Source of the DNA: Gonocerus acuteangulatus
Taxonomy: Eukaryota > Arthropoda > Insecta > Hemiptera > Coreidae
Reading direction: 5' to 3'
Length of the DNA stretch: 64,000 bases
NCBI GenBank assembly: GCA_946811695.1
Contig: OX328126.1
Coordinates: 5,974,962 to 6,038,961, forward strand
The notes under the pieces were generated by a model. That model searched no databases. It saw only the letters and a list, made by a program, of their open reading frames with translations, and was not told the DNA's origin. Shown here piece by piece: positions 44,215 to 59,200 of the stretch. Numbering within the stretch: the first letter of the stretch is position 1; every line of letters starts with the position of its first letter. The translations under genes and the position numbers were made by a program.

Positions 44215-47200
44215 AAGAGTTGACCAATTAATAAAAGGTACAAACAGGCAAGAGATATTTCCAAATAGGTTAATACATTAGAATACGGAAAACAATACAA
44301 TAGAGTCCATATTACTACAGCTGGCAATAGTTGTAATTGTTAAGGCATTAGCATTCTGTCCACAACCCTAGGTTTGATCCTTACTTGGGGTGAATAAATA
44401 GAGGCAAAGGATGCTCAATATTTGGAGGCAGACAAGGTGATTACAGAGCCTCTGTAGTAAATTTCATGTAACTTATAGGTATTTTGTTTGGCTAATTGGT
44501 AAATAACATAATTCAGAACAGAACAAGTTTCAAACTCGAGCACACATTAAAGATTTTATCTTATAATGTTGTCTTTTTAGGGTCGGAATTGAGATCACAG
44601 AGCATGACTAAGACGACCCAGGATTCAACCGGTGTCTTCAATGTCCAACATAAGGTCAGGGCATTGCACTCTATGCTCTATGTATCTCTTAAATGTGCCT
44701 GCCATAAGTGCAAGAATCAGGTACTTCAATGTTAAACTATCTGATTCTTACTTAATTGGCAAAAAAGTTTAGGGCCTTATTTCAAACTACTCAAGTAATA
44801 GGCTGAAACAAGGTCAATTGAGGGATTGAGAGTGCATGTAGCTTAAGACAGTACATTAATGCTGCTGACTTAAACTTACACCAATTCATTGCTGAGTAGG
44901 TGTAACAGTAATTTTGTTATAAGATAGGCTTAGTAAAAATTAACAAAATCTTGATTGCACCAATTGCAATATCAATCCCTCATTTGAAAAATGTTGAACC
45001 AATATATTAGCAATAGAGATTACACTTTTAGATTTATTTAAAGAAATCCCAAAAATGGGCACTAGGGCCCAGAAGTTCCCTGTAGAATGATGTGTTTCTT
45101 GACCTTAAGAAGTACTGGAGAGATACCATGCTCGGGGCACCTGATTTTCCCCTTTAAAGGTACCGATTAAAGGCCTAGGGGATCAAGGCTCCCAACTCTG
45201 GCTCTCGAACGATGGCACTAAGAGATAAAAATCTTTTAGTGCATCCATATTTTCAATCTCAAGTCTTCCAGAACAAAGAATTGAGTGATACATTTTATTC
45301 TCTGAAATTTTGTACTACAATATAAAAAATATATATAAAATAGAAATAAATAAATATATATTAACAAATAATCATTTAATATTGAGGTTCAAATATTTTA
45401 AAATTACTCACTTCATCAAATTTTTCTTGCATAATAGTAACAATAGGCATCTCCTTGAGCTGTTCAAAAAGACTTTTGATTAACTCTTCCAATTGTTGAT
45501 CAAAGGTTACAATAGTCTGGCCAATTACTTTACCAATATCTGAAACAATGTTTTCTTTATTAAAAATCGACTGAAAACAATCGGCTTATAATTGAATGTA
45601 ATAAATTAGTTGATAATACCTTGAACAAAGTCCACAACGGCTGTTGCAATATCCTTGATGTCTTTTTCGTGCTCCTTTATTTTGTCAAGGGCGAAATCTA
45701 CGAGTTCAACGGAGAGTTTTAAGTATTGCTCGAGTAAATTGCCAAAAACCTTGGACAATCTCTGCAAGCTGGCTTCTACTTTCGGTTGTAATTCTTTAAG
45801 AGAAGTTTGCAACGTGTTGAATGCTTCTTCTCCAATTTGATTTAAAGTCTTAGCAAACTTAATAAGTTCTTTCACAATTGCGACAAACTGCTCACCAAAA
45901 ACGCCTGATGCTTCTTTCCTATGGATAAAAAAAAAAAAATAAGTCCTGAGTGTTATCTTAAATTGGCTTTCTTGGAAATTTATTGTTTGGTGACTAGAGC
46001 CCACAACTATTTGATGTTCTCTAAAAGCCTAATAAAATCAAAGAACTATAACAGATAAAATCACTATTGAAACAACTACATGTAACTATAACAGATAAAT
46101 TCACTATTGAAACAACTACATATAACTATAAATTTAAAAACAAAAGTGAGATCAAATGCAGATCTTTTTCTCTGTTTTGTACAAATAAAATATAATCTAA
46201 GACAAGTTAAAAATACTAAGATATTGAGTTTTTGTTGTTGTTTCTGTTATTAACTGGTAGCAAGTAATTAGCATGTCCAGTTTAAATTTTGTGAGGACCA
46301 CGTATTCTCTCCGACAGCTTATGTAGCTGGAGTTAAATTGTTTTATGAATGGCTTTATATCCCCAAGCTCGTGTCATTCAAATGTTATCACTCAGCCTGC
46401 CGTTTATTGAAATTGTGAGTTCTTACGACCTGTTTTATGTCTGGTTTTGTAATCAGTGAATTGTATTTAGTATATCATCTCGTTCCTAATTTCGCTGTCA
46501 TTTTTTCTTAGAAACTTATAATTTTTAGTAGGCGCATTATGCTGTCAATATTATTCTTTTGTTATGTATTTGTTTTTTCAATAATATCTGAAACAATTAT
46601 ATGAGTTCTGTGGGTAGTTTTTTTTTTTTTTTTTTTGTAAACTACAGGGTAGTGATCACTGTTGCCATTACTTGTATATTAGTGTGCATGGCTTTCCACA
46701 GAATAAATTGAAGGTATGTTGTGTTATAGTAATGTTAACAAATTTTAATTACAAACATAATGAGTGATTTAAATATCTTAATAAAGAATAATGATCTTAA
46801 TGCTTTGATATTATCTGGACGGAGTGAGTATGCATTTATTATAGACAGGAGAGGCTATCATCACATGCTTTATGACAATTTTCTATTTTATACACAGATC
46901 CTAAGATGAGCCATGCCCCCAATTAATTTATGACATTAATTATTTTTTATTAAATAAAACTATTTCTTTCACAGAATTCATTGCATTGTTTATTCTTTTC
47001 TTATTAGCTCCTAATACTTCATCCAATGTTCATAACATTTCTTGAGTTCTCCTTTGAAGTTCATAACCTCTACACTTCAATATGTTCCTAGCACTTAATT
47101 CAGTACCACAGGTGTTGCACAAATGTAAATTTAATTGAGGGAGATCAAAAAACTATGAATGAGTGCTAAGTTTCTGTGAAATTATGGAGATATTTGACGG

Positions 47201-50200
47201 GGCTAGGTAAATCGTATAATTCTCAACAGTATAAATGTTTGAAATCTAAAATTTATTATACTCACAATAGTTGAACAGCCTCTTGTATTGTTTTGTCTTT
47301 TTCTATTTCCTCTTTTATTTCCTTCAATTGATTTTCGACGTATTTTTCAACGCCACTGAAGTTTGGTCTGGCTTTAGATAAGCAGTCAAGCAGTCGCCGT
47401 CCTTCTGAAATCTGTCTGTCTACGAGTGTCTGAAGACTTTTTGATCCATCCCGGAACAAAATAGAGACTTCTTTGGTAAGTGCAGACTAAAAAAAAACAC
47501 AAAAAAAGATTTTTTAAATATCCTCGCTGGATTTGTTCAATTTCCAAGTTTATTCGGCTTCCTGATGTACCCAGTCTTCCCATTTTACGCTTGGATGCTC
47601 GCATGTAGAGAGCATGACAACTTAATTAATCTAAGGAACCCAATTCTTTAGATAGGTGGTGTAGAGTTTGTTCACCTGAAGTCGTACAATGTTATTGTCG
47701 TAAATTGGTCAGAGTAGGTAGTCTTTTTAGGATTTAAATTTATTAAGCATAGTTTTACTATACCAATGATGGTATGTATCTTTGACTTAATTTTCGAATT
47801 TCTGAGTCTTATATAACATTAACATTGTTAATTTTTTATATTGGCTTAAGATAAATATGATATTGTCATCTGTCTGAAGCGTTAGTTAAATTAGATTAAC
47901 TACGAGAGCATAAAAAGGGAAGACTTGAATTCAAATCCCAGCCAGGTGAGTAAATTATTCTAAGGAATTATAAATTTGGTGAAAATCCACTTAGTTATTA
48001 ATATGGTATATGAATGATATAAATTATATAGTATATATAAATTATAAATACTTCTCATAACTTACATATATGCTCTTCAAAACTTCAGTATCATAGGCAT
48101 ATTGAGATTTTAAAAAGTTAGATTCGTCAAGGGCAACATCTAAACTGCAAGCATTCTTGTTATTAAATGTAGCTTTTACAACACCATTTCCTCCCAATTT
48201 CGCGCCAGCTTCTATTGATAAACTCTTTCCACCTGTTGAAAAGAAAAAATTAATATATTTGAATTATTTGACTGTAAAAGAAAAATGGAAAAAAAGAGAG
48301 TGGGAGTCATTAATATGTACTTGCTTCAATCACAGTATGTGATTTCAACCCTTAAATTGATGAATTGCCACTTTAAAAAAATATGCGAATCATATTTTTT
48401 TAAGTACTAAAACATATCAGAAGAAGAAAAACAATCAGTGGGGAACACCCGGGTTAGTTTCCTTTTGATTACCAGTCGCTCAGTCTATTATAGCCATTGA
48501 CTACAATTTACTATTCTCTCTACGTGTACAACAGAATTCATGGATTTTTCCAGAAGACAAGAAACAAATAGTGTGTTATTTCTGTTTATTCGTGTACTAA
48601 TAAATTGGTTACAGTGTACAGATTCTGTTTCCTCAAATTTTCTTTATACACTTGTCAATGACTAGCAAATAGAATATCAAATTACTTGAACCTCGTTATT
48701 CCTCCAATTTAGAACTAAATCAAAGAATAAAATTATATGATTAAGTAAATGTTTAAATCAAATTATGTACCTTCAAGTCCTGTTAGTTGGTATTTTATAG
48801 AGTGTGAATCCTTAGAGACTATTAAATTTTCAGCATATTTTCGTCCAAAGATGGTATGAGAACCAGTATATCCTTTATCGAATCGGTATTCACCTTCAAA
48901 TACAATTTCTGGAAGTTTTACCTAAGGAAAATTTAGTTAATGATTATTTTCCAATAGGATTATGAGTATTTAATTAAATTCAAAAGTTCAATTCGACTTA
49001 CCACCGCCAGTACTCTAGTACCAGAAGCTTCAAATTTACCGAGAAGTTCACGCTTCACATTTTTGGAGTCTACATAAGAGAATGATTCGGAGTAGAAATA
49101 TGAGCTGTCTTTTCCATTGATGACTAGTTTGATCTTTTCTTCATACTGAAGGTCAATGTTGCAACCCTAAATAGCAAAAAATGCAATTTGAATGAGCCAA
49201 AAATAACCTTTTAAAGAAAAAAAAAGAGTGCAAGACTTTCAGTCCTCCATTAAAGAAGCAGACTCAAAACATGACATGAACCATGCAATCCAAAAATGAG
49301 ATTTCCTCCTAACTCAGACTAAATTACATTAACTTAAACAAGCACATGATCTATAAAAACAAGATCTGAAGATTACGATACAATAAATAAGAAGTATTGC
49401 ACAATTATACAGATTGAAAATGGCTTATAGCCGAAACGTTTCTGTAACAAAATTTAAATAACCTGGTGTGTGACATGCCGCACCCTACGTAACTTGAAAA
49501 TAAAATATATGAGGACTGAATAAAGCCGTTACCAACTACCTACAACATCTTAGTCTTTAAATTAGGATCTACACAATAATAAAAACAGATTCTATAAAAT
49601 ATAATGTGAGTGTTGTGCATATACTGTCTTTAATGAGGAAATAAAAATAATAGAGCAAGAGTTAAAGCCTCTTCTTAGTAACTGTAAGGTACTTTATCCA
49701 TCTCATTCCTAGGGATTAAAAAACAATTAATACATTTCTCTATGTAGTGTTTACTTAAATTAATGTGTACTCATTGAAATGAAACACTAGACTGATTGTC
49801 CTTTATTTTTAGCTACAATTAACCCATGGTTGCTAAGCAACAAAACATATGGTTATTACCATTACAGGATACTACACTCTAAAGGAAAAAACAAGAATTC
49901 AGAAGCTGCCTCTCCCATATTCATATCATATTATTTATAATTATTGCTTAGAACCAATTTGAAATATTTTTTTTTTAATTTAATTTTGTTCCAGAGTAAA
50001 CCCCAACTTCTAATGGATTATTTTTATTTATTTTTTTTTTTTTTTACATGACCTGTCTCTCATTAGTTAGGGTATGTACTGAATTTTGTTGGATGGAAAC
50101 AAAAAGGAATGTCCGGAATTAACAAATTAATTTGGTTCCACAGTAAACCACCATCCCTAATGGACCAATTTTGCATACTTTTACAATTTTTCCCTTTAGT

Positions 50201-53200
50201 TTAGCAAGATTTGCACTTTTGTTGCTTTATAAGATAAATTTTGACGTTAAAGGGCCATTTTAATAATTTTTGAGGAGTAAACCACTCCCCAGAATGACTG
50301 ATTTTGGAACTGTTCCATTCATTTGTTACAGGAATGCTAAATACCTCAGTTGTTTGGCAAAAGAACAGAAATTGGGGCCACTCTTGTGTTGACAGACACA
50401 CACTCGTATATGAATATGTATATGTATATATACAAATACAAATTTTTACGGGGTAATTTTTGGTATCTAGTAAGACCAATGATGATTTAAAGGCATTTTT
50501 CAAAAATTCTTTTGTGATTGCAACCTCGATTGCTAGATTCCTTCAGTTTTTTTTTTTCTATAACAGTGATTTCCCTATATCCAAATACACACCACGGTGG
50601 AGAAACAACCAGATAGAGAAAAAGTCATTTCTTTAACAAAATTTTTATGTCACACCTTAGGTAATATGGTAAAGAATATTTGCTGTAAATGTTAACCAAG
50701 TCAGCTCTATAAATCTTGAGATATCTTGTGCACCGAAAAAATTAATTTCGAGAATAAAAGTTTAAAACATACTTTTTAAGTTTAAAACATTTTATCTAGA
50801 CAAAATGAAATAGATTTTTTGGGGGCTCTCAAGGTGATGAAACACGTTAACCTTAAAAATTTCTCAAATTTTTAAAAACCCTACTGAAACCTTTTCATTC
50901 AATAATTAACTTATAACCATTCATGATTCGTATTCAAGAAATACCTTGCTCTTGAGCGTTGCCAAAGTATTGATATTTTCTTTAGTTCCTGAAACCTTCA
51001 GTTTGCCGATGATTTTGTTCTCTGGATTTGGAGATACATCAATTTCCAATGCTCCGTCTATAAGCTTTGATGGCTTATCACTTAGTTGTAGTTGAGCTTT
51101 AGCAGCAAGGTCCTGAAAGATATTATTTTTTTATTAAAAACACGTGTAAATTTTGTTTATTGACAAAATAAATAATTATTATTGATGGGTCTCATTTAAA
51201 TAAAATAATTCTTTTAATCATCATCAAAAGGAAAAAAATTAGCAAAAAGAACTAAATGTTTACCCTTTCTCCCTTCTTCTCTTTATACATATTAAAAATA
51301 ATTGAGAAGAGATCGTTTTCAGTTTAAATATTCAGAAGCAATTGAGTCAGTTGAAACTTGTGCCAGACGTTTGGCAATCGTCTAATCTAAGATATTTAAA
51401 TTTTGGTTGCGTTTGGAGTTATTATGGAGGAAGTATTAGAACAAAAAATGTATAAACAGCTCTGAAATGTTTTTGGATCTCGGACATCTTAAAAACGGTT
51501 ATAAAATTAAAGGCTTACAAAATTCTCAACAAAAAAAGATTCTAAAGTAATTTTTCGATGGCTTCTAAAACATAAAACTTTCTACTCGGCACTTCCGGAT
51601 TGCGTCATTAGGTCAGTCATAAGGGGCTTTTCCCCATATGAAGGGTGGGAACCGCGCTAAAATCATTGAGGCTCATTGAAATTTGAGATCAATTGACATA
51701 TATTTTTATAACAAATTTTACTATAAAGCATACTAAAATTGTTACTACACTGAAGAAATTACCTTTCCAAGGCTGGGGTGAGTGAGTTTCACTTCACCGG
51801 CAGTCGTTGCAACGCCCTTTTCATAAAGTGTGGTGATTCCGGCCAAAAAGCCAAGTTTGGGCTCCTTTTCCTTGTTTATATAAAGATCACTTTCAAATTT
51901 ATATGTATATCCGTTATCTCTTGTTTTCAAATCATATTTGATCTCTCCTCCAATAGTCCTCTTTGGAAGTGAAATATACATTCCTGAAAAAAATAAACTT
52001 AATTCAGAAAGCATCTCGACTTCACTGGAATACTGCAGATTGTTATAACTCAATATACTAAAATATAAATGTCATCAACAAAGCATATGGCTACTCGTAT
52101 AATTTAATATTGGTTGTAAACCAATGTTACATAGACTAAAAAGTGTAAAAAGGTTTTCAGGGCTAATTGGAAATATAACAATAAAATATGGTTTTGTGAT
52201 GATTACAGGTAAAATGTATTTTAATTTTCAGATTTTTGTTTAATTTTTACAAGAGTATCTTCATAGTAGTTAATGAAAAAAATATGACATTGCCAAAAGT
52301 CATACATGGCAATAAAAATATTATAGCACTTATTATTAAAAAAAAGTCCGTCACGCAGGAGCTGCATAACTAAGCACTTTCCTCAGAATTTGGGTAGTGT
52401 AGACTGCTTTCCAGAACAATTTGCTTAAAATATCCTACATAAATAAAATAAAAACGTGAATAGTTCTCATTTTGTAATGAGTAACTGATCAATTATTAAT
52501 TTGCTTCCAGAGTTATGTTTACACATGGTACCTACTACACTACGTAATAAATACAAAAATCCTCATATTATCGTATTTTGATCTAACGCAGGAACAGGAT
52601 ACAGTCACTCTAGTGGTAGAAAGTGCTCCTTGCGGCAGCTTTGTGAACCTACGTCTGCAGGCTTTTCTATTCAAATATATTACAAATTAAACCCCCGCTT
52701 TCCGATTGACCGATTCAGCTCATTTTTACAACACTTCTTTCTCATGAGTTAACCACGATGTATACCGCGTTTCGTTACAATACAGCAGAAATTACGACCG
52801 GTATGAGTATATTAGGAATTTGGGTCCGGAGTAAACCCCCCCTTCTAATGAACCGATTTAGTTTATTTTTACAACACATATTTACCTGTAGATTACCACT
52901 ACGAATACCGAGTTTCGTCGAAATATACCAAAAGTCACGGCTGGTAGTGGCGAATTGGTTTTGTGGGTTCGGAGTAAACCCCCCCTCCTAATGAACCGAT
53001 TTCGTTTATTTTTACAACACATATTTACCTGTAGAGTAGCACTACGAATACCGAGTTTCGTCAAAATATACCTAAAATCACGGCTGGTAGTGGCGAATTG
53101 GTATTGTGGGTCCAGAGTAAACCCCCCCTCCTAATGAACCGATTTAGTTCATTTTTATATCTCACTTTTCTCTCTATATTACCACTATGAATGCCAAGTT

Positions 53201-53644
53201 TCGTTGAAATATAACAAATATTATGGCTGGCATAGTCAAATAAGTGTTTTGGGTTCGGGGTAAACCCCCCCTTCCGGTGGACCGTCTTTGGTGGTTAACG
53301 AACTCGTTCAATCGTTTGCTAATTGAATGCTATATACCAAGTTTCGTGACGAAAAAACAAAAACTCTGGCCGCTATCGTGTTAACAGACACATATATATA
53401 TATATATGCATATATATATATATATAGATATATATAAATTTTAACGGGGGTCATTTTCGGTGTCTACTAGGTAGGATCGATAAAGATTTGAAGAAATTTT
53501 TCAAAAATTCCGTCATGAGTCCAACCTCAATAGCTACTTTCCTTCGGAGGAAAGTGCTAATACTTTCCTTCGGAGGAAAGTGCTAAAACAAACACTGTTA
53601 TTTTGAGGATTTAAAGATATTAATTCAAATCAAAGAAAATTGTA

Positions 53645-53718
<74 letters not shown>

Positions 53719-54258
53719 TTGTGTACACACATATACATGTACATTTGGTAGCTGATCTTGTTGCCATCCATTGCTAGTTGGAAACAAAGTTAGTTTTAAT
53801 TCATTTTTTGTTTACATATTTTAAACAACTTTAAGTTATTCACCAAAGTTTTATAATGATCAATATATAAAAGTAATTAACTTCATGATTAAAAAACTTA
53901 TTACTAAAGAAGGTATGGCAAAAAGTGCCTGGCAGACTACTTTTAAATTATTAAAAAGAAATCTGTTAATGGATACCAAAGACAAATAGTATATTAAGAA
54001 AATACTTTAATTGGGGCTCTGTCAACTTTTTTACTTCTACAAACTCCCCCCCCCCAAAAAAAAAAATAAATTCTAATCTCTTTCTATGGTTTAAGCCCAA
54101 TATCATTAAAAACTTATATTGCTTGTCCTTTTTTTAGAAGAAGAGGCTCTTCTTCAAAATATTAGCTCTTCTGAAGAGCTAATATTTTGTCCTGGAAGAA
54201 GAGAAAAACTGTTAAATATTGTTTGATCTCTTTTTCTTTTTTTTTTGTACTTAAAAGC

Positions 54259-54331
<73 letters not shown>

Positions 54332-54750
54332 ATCACATAATATATATTTTTCAATTCAGGCGAGATATTAAATTAGATGGCAGGAACAGCTAAATCAAAA
54401 TTATTCTTTAAATTACATTTGAGCTACCCAATTTTAAATTAAACATTTTTATTTACGAAAATTTCAAAACAAATAACTGCTCTGTAGAAAGATATAATTT
54501 TCAAAAGAAAAAAAACAGTTTGGAGTATATTATAGTCTATAGAAATCCTATTCATAGCAGTTAAAGTTACATTTCATATTTCAATTTGCAATAAATGATA
54601 TAAACCACAACTTAATTTGTCTGAGCCCGATAAGACTTTGTGATCTAAAACTTAAAATATAACCCACATTTTCAAGTTTAAATAAATCATGCCCGTATAT
54701 TATGTATATATATATTTTTTAAATTATAAATATAAATTTTAATTTTATTG

Positions 54751-54796
<46 letters not shown>

Positions 54797-56142
54797 ATAA
54801 TTATATGTTGATTGAGTTCATTACCTGCTGCATTTTCGTGAACAAAAGTGTGACTTTTTATTTTGGAGTTGTGGGCCCACTGTAGTTCTACATTGTTGTC
54901 TACTACCAAATTGTGCCTCTTATAAGCCGACTTATAGATGATGTCGTGTAAATTTTGATTGAACGTAGAAAGATCGAGGATTACCACAACATTCTGTTCT
55001 TCACCATCTTGGGCTGAAATGTAAAATGTTATTTGAGTAAATTGAATATACGAAAAGTCCTAGGGAAAGGCCCCAACTCAACTTTTCGATATTTTCGGAT
55101 TTTTCTCTTTAGTTTTAGGTTCTCCTTACCTAGACGAGTCATTTGATTTCCGTCATGATGGGTTACAGAAGGAATGATGGGTTTCTGAAGGAACAATAAG
55201 CACAAAACGGGCCCCCCCCCCCTGGGAGCGGATTCAATCACAACTTTTCAGGATTTTTCAATTTTTGCCTTTAATAACACCCTAATGTCTATTATCCCGC
55301 AAACTTTCAAGTCTCTAGCTTTTTGGGAAGTGCATATTAATTTTGATGAGAGTCATATAAATTCTGATTTTCTGTCACCTATATCTCAAAAACGATCAAT
55401 GTAGAATTATGAAACTTTCCAATTTTACTCACATCTATTAGTATAATACCTGTGTAAAATTTCATAATTTTATCTGTCGGCTCTAATACTTCGTGTAATA
55501 TACACAGTAATATATACAGTGTGCGTAGGCCGGAACTCGGTGCTCCTAGATAAATTCACCAATCTCTGTTTAACTGCTGGGCTGTATTCGGTCGCTCAGC
55601 TTCTTTCAAAAGCAATGCGTTCTTAAAACACTCGTTATTTAATTTAAGTATGTTATTCATGGAGACAAATAATTTGTTGTGATCTTTTTTGGCACCATAT
55701 TAATCACATCAACTGTGTAGCCTAAAAGGAAAAGATGATTTCTCTCTCTAAGAATGCTGATACAATTTTGTCGAGGACTAGTATTTCTAAGAATAACTCT
55801 GCAGGGGAGAAAACCGATGAACTGAAAAAAATTCACGAGTTTTATTTCCAATAAATGGAATCCATCGTTCATGTCTGAACTGTGATTAAGATCAAACAGT
55901 ACAAGGTTTTAACAGAGCTAAAGGTGTCAAAAGACACTTGTTTAAAATTTAACTAATTAGGATAATGAAACAAACTCCAGTGGCTATTTTGTTGTTTTAG
56001 TGTGGTTCTTCCTCACTAAACGAACTAATAGGGAGGAACTGCGCTTATAAGGTTGACCTCATGACGCAATCCAGAAGTGCCGACTAGAAAATTTTACGTT
56101 TCAGAACCCCTAGAGAACGAAAATAAAGGTGGTTCAACTTTA

Positions 56143-56209
<67 letters not shown>

Positions 56210-59200
56210 CTGGTCCTGCTCTAGCTCAGTGAATAATGGTCCGATTTTGATTAAATTTGGTACAAAAATCTTTCGTCAACTTTAAAAGGTCAAGTTCATT
56301 AACCAGCAAAATCCGTCCACCGGAACATGGTTTTTGGAGCGAAATTCACACGAAAAAAATTGTTACACTTACATCAAATACTTGTTGTTTTTTAATTTAA
56401 ACTAGCAACAATCGCACGTCAATAGACATACATTAGTTAAACTATTGCCTCTGCACAAGTTGTATTTATTATCAAATAAATAATTTAATCTTTTAAATAA
56501 ATAATGCTTCTTACTTGTTTTTAGTTTGCTAGAAATCTGAGCCTTTGAACATGATTTTGGTTCCTTGCAGAAAACTCTCTGAATGAAAAATTCATCAGGA
56601 GTAAACCTTTGTTCTACATTTAATGACATTTTACCCGCTTTCGCATTTAGTTTGTTCTGAAAATAAAATTGCAATTTATAAAATATGTAATTTTTTTTTT
56701 AAATTTAATTCCTTGTTCGAGCCAGAATAAAACTTACTATAAGTCCATTTTCAAGGCGTTGCTTTGTTGCTTGGAATGTGAGTGGATATGTCTGGTCTTT
56801 ATATTTGACGGTACCGCTGCCTTCCAACACAGCAACGTCTCCTTCATCCTTGTAATTGTAGTTGGTCCTGTAAAGGTAAAGTTGGTAGCAATGAATTTTA
56901 GACTCTATTAATAAATTGCTTTTTATTACATACAGAAAATTATAAACTACAAAGGGATTTATAGTCAAATTGACAAATGAAATATTTACGGAGAAAGATA
57001 AATCAACTTTCTTTTAACTTGTTAAATGTAACCTCAAAGGGCATATTAGTGAGAATATGGAGGAAAGCCCCTCTATATCAAGACTTAACACTCATCAGAT
57101 CTCCTTGGTCCCCTATAATTTTTATTTATTAATTGTATCACAATAAATAAAAAAAAATTAAATTTTCATATTTATCTATTAAATTATCATCTGAGTAAAC
57201 TATTTTTTTTTTTTTTAATGAAGCAGGCACTTATCTTATACTATCATTGCTCCAAAGAAGCTTTACATAAAAAATACATTTAAAAAATATATTTTTATAT
57301 ATTGTAAAAGGTGTAGATTATCGGGGTTCCGTCATGTAATGGAATAAAAACTACAATTTATAACTAAAATGAGTTTTATTTTTGAAAACGTTTTAGGTTG
57401 AAATGCCAGCCTTCTTCAGAGCTATGGAGGAGAGGGAGAACTCTCCCGTTTAGTGGCGGCTACATTTATCAGTTCTCTCTCTCTCCTCCATAGCCCTAAA
57501 GAAGACTTACATGTTAAGCTGAAACGTTGGCAAAAATAAACTCAATTTAGCTATAAAATGAAGTTTCTATTCAATCACATGACCGAATCCTGATAATCTA
57601 CATCTTTGATATCTCAACGGTCAACAATCTCTAACAAAAAAGTGAACAAAATTCAAGGGAGAGGTTAAATCTCCCTTGAATTTTGTTCACTTTTTGGTTA
57701 TATTTTGAATAAGCTAAAAGGATTAAAATGCCTTTGTATCGATGCCCAAAATAAAATAAATATTATTTTTGAAGGTTTACAAATCTCCAAAAAGAAACTT
57801 AATAACTAATTAAATGTATACTTACGAGCCAGAGAAAATCACTTTATCCTCAGATTTTGCGAGGATTGTTATCTTCTTAGCTTCCCCCTTAGCTGGTCGG
57901 TTTGCAACTTCTAAGTGTAATTTTTTGTTTTCAACTGGAGTTCCGTCGATATCAGCTTTTATTATGAAGTTATCAACAGACTGAAGGTTGACTTCTTTCT
58001 CTGCAGACAGGCTTCCACCTCCGTTTAATGTCCACTTAGCTTTAAGATCTGCAGTCCAATGCCTTTCGCCCTGGATAGAAATAAAAATCATTGAACTGGA
58101 ACTTAATGGCTCAAGACTTTTAGCGCGGTTTTTAATTCAAGGGCCACATTGAATATTTCACAAGCTCATGTGTGCCAAGACCACATTAAAGACAAAAACG
58201 TTTTATTGAAATTCCTAGCCATGTCCGAATCTTAAAAAAATATTTGAATAGGTCAGGAAAAAAAAATCGCTGGATTTAAAGACAAGCCCAGACTAGAAGG
58301 GTTTGATAGCTTTATGAAAAGAAATCAGCAATTAACAGAACGCCTTGCACAAAACATCAAAAGGTGTAGACCAGAAGTTGATAAGGAAAAAGTTAAAGAA
58401 TATTTTGTTAATCTAAAAAATATTCCTCTTGAGAACGTCGATAATTATGACCGGACTCACTTCGACTATAGTTTAAGTTTAGATTTTTACAGAAATTAAA
58501 GGCGGTCCAAACTCACCCCACACTTGGGGGTGAGTTCGTACACACTTTGGCAATAAAAAAAAAAGATAATGTTTGAGTTATCAAAAATAAAATACACTAT
58601 TCGATAGAGGAAGGTTAAGGGTTTTTGCATTAATTTTCACACAAATTCTGTCTTTTGTTATTACGAGAACCTCGAAAATGTTACCCCAGATGACAGTATT
58701 TGGCAAATGTCCCCTTCAGGGCTTTAAACCGATGGAATGTCACTTTTAGGTTCCTATTCTGAAGGTTTGGTAGACTTCTTACTCCTAAGTTATTTTGATT
58801 CACCATGAAAAATTATTATTCATCCAAGATCCAATTAAATCCATCACAGTTAGAAAAAAAAAATATCAAATAAATAAATTAAATATAAATTAAAAAGGTC
58901 CACAAAATTACTTTATTGACATTCATAAACTTTAATGAGTACTTAACAGAATTATGTTTTTCAGTATTAATAAAATTTTACCTTCTTATCTGCTTTGTAA
59001 AATAGGCGAGACTTTCCAGACGGGTGATCATAACTTATCTCTATCAAAGGGTGTTCAGGATCAACTTCAACTTTTCCAACAGCTGTTGCTTTTCCACTCT
59101 TGCTGCTTACTGCGAGCTCCGTGTGGAAACCTCGTCCTTCATTTACTATCTATAATTCGTGGTATGTTACAGTACAATTGTCAAGAATATTATAAATATG

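Noticed and set aside
45655..45840. Plus-strand Ser-rich frame
   Set aside because: Antisense shadow of LLTP exon 16.
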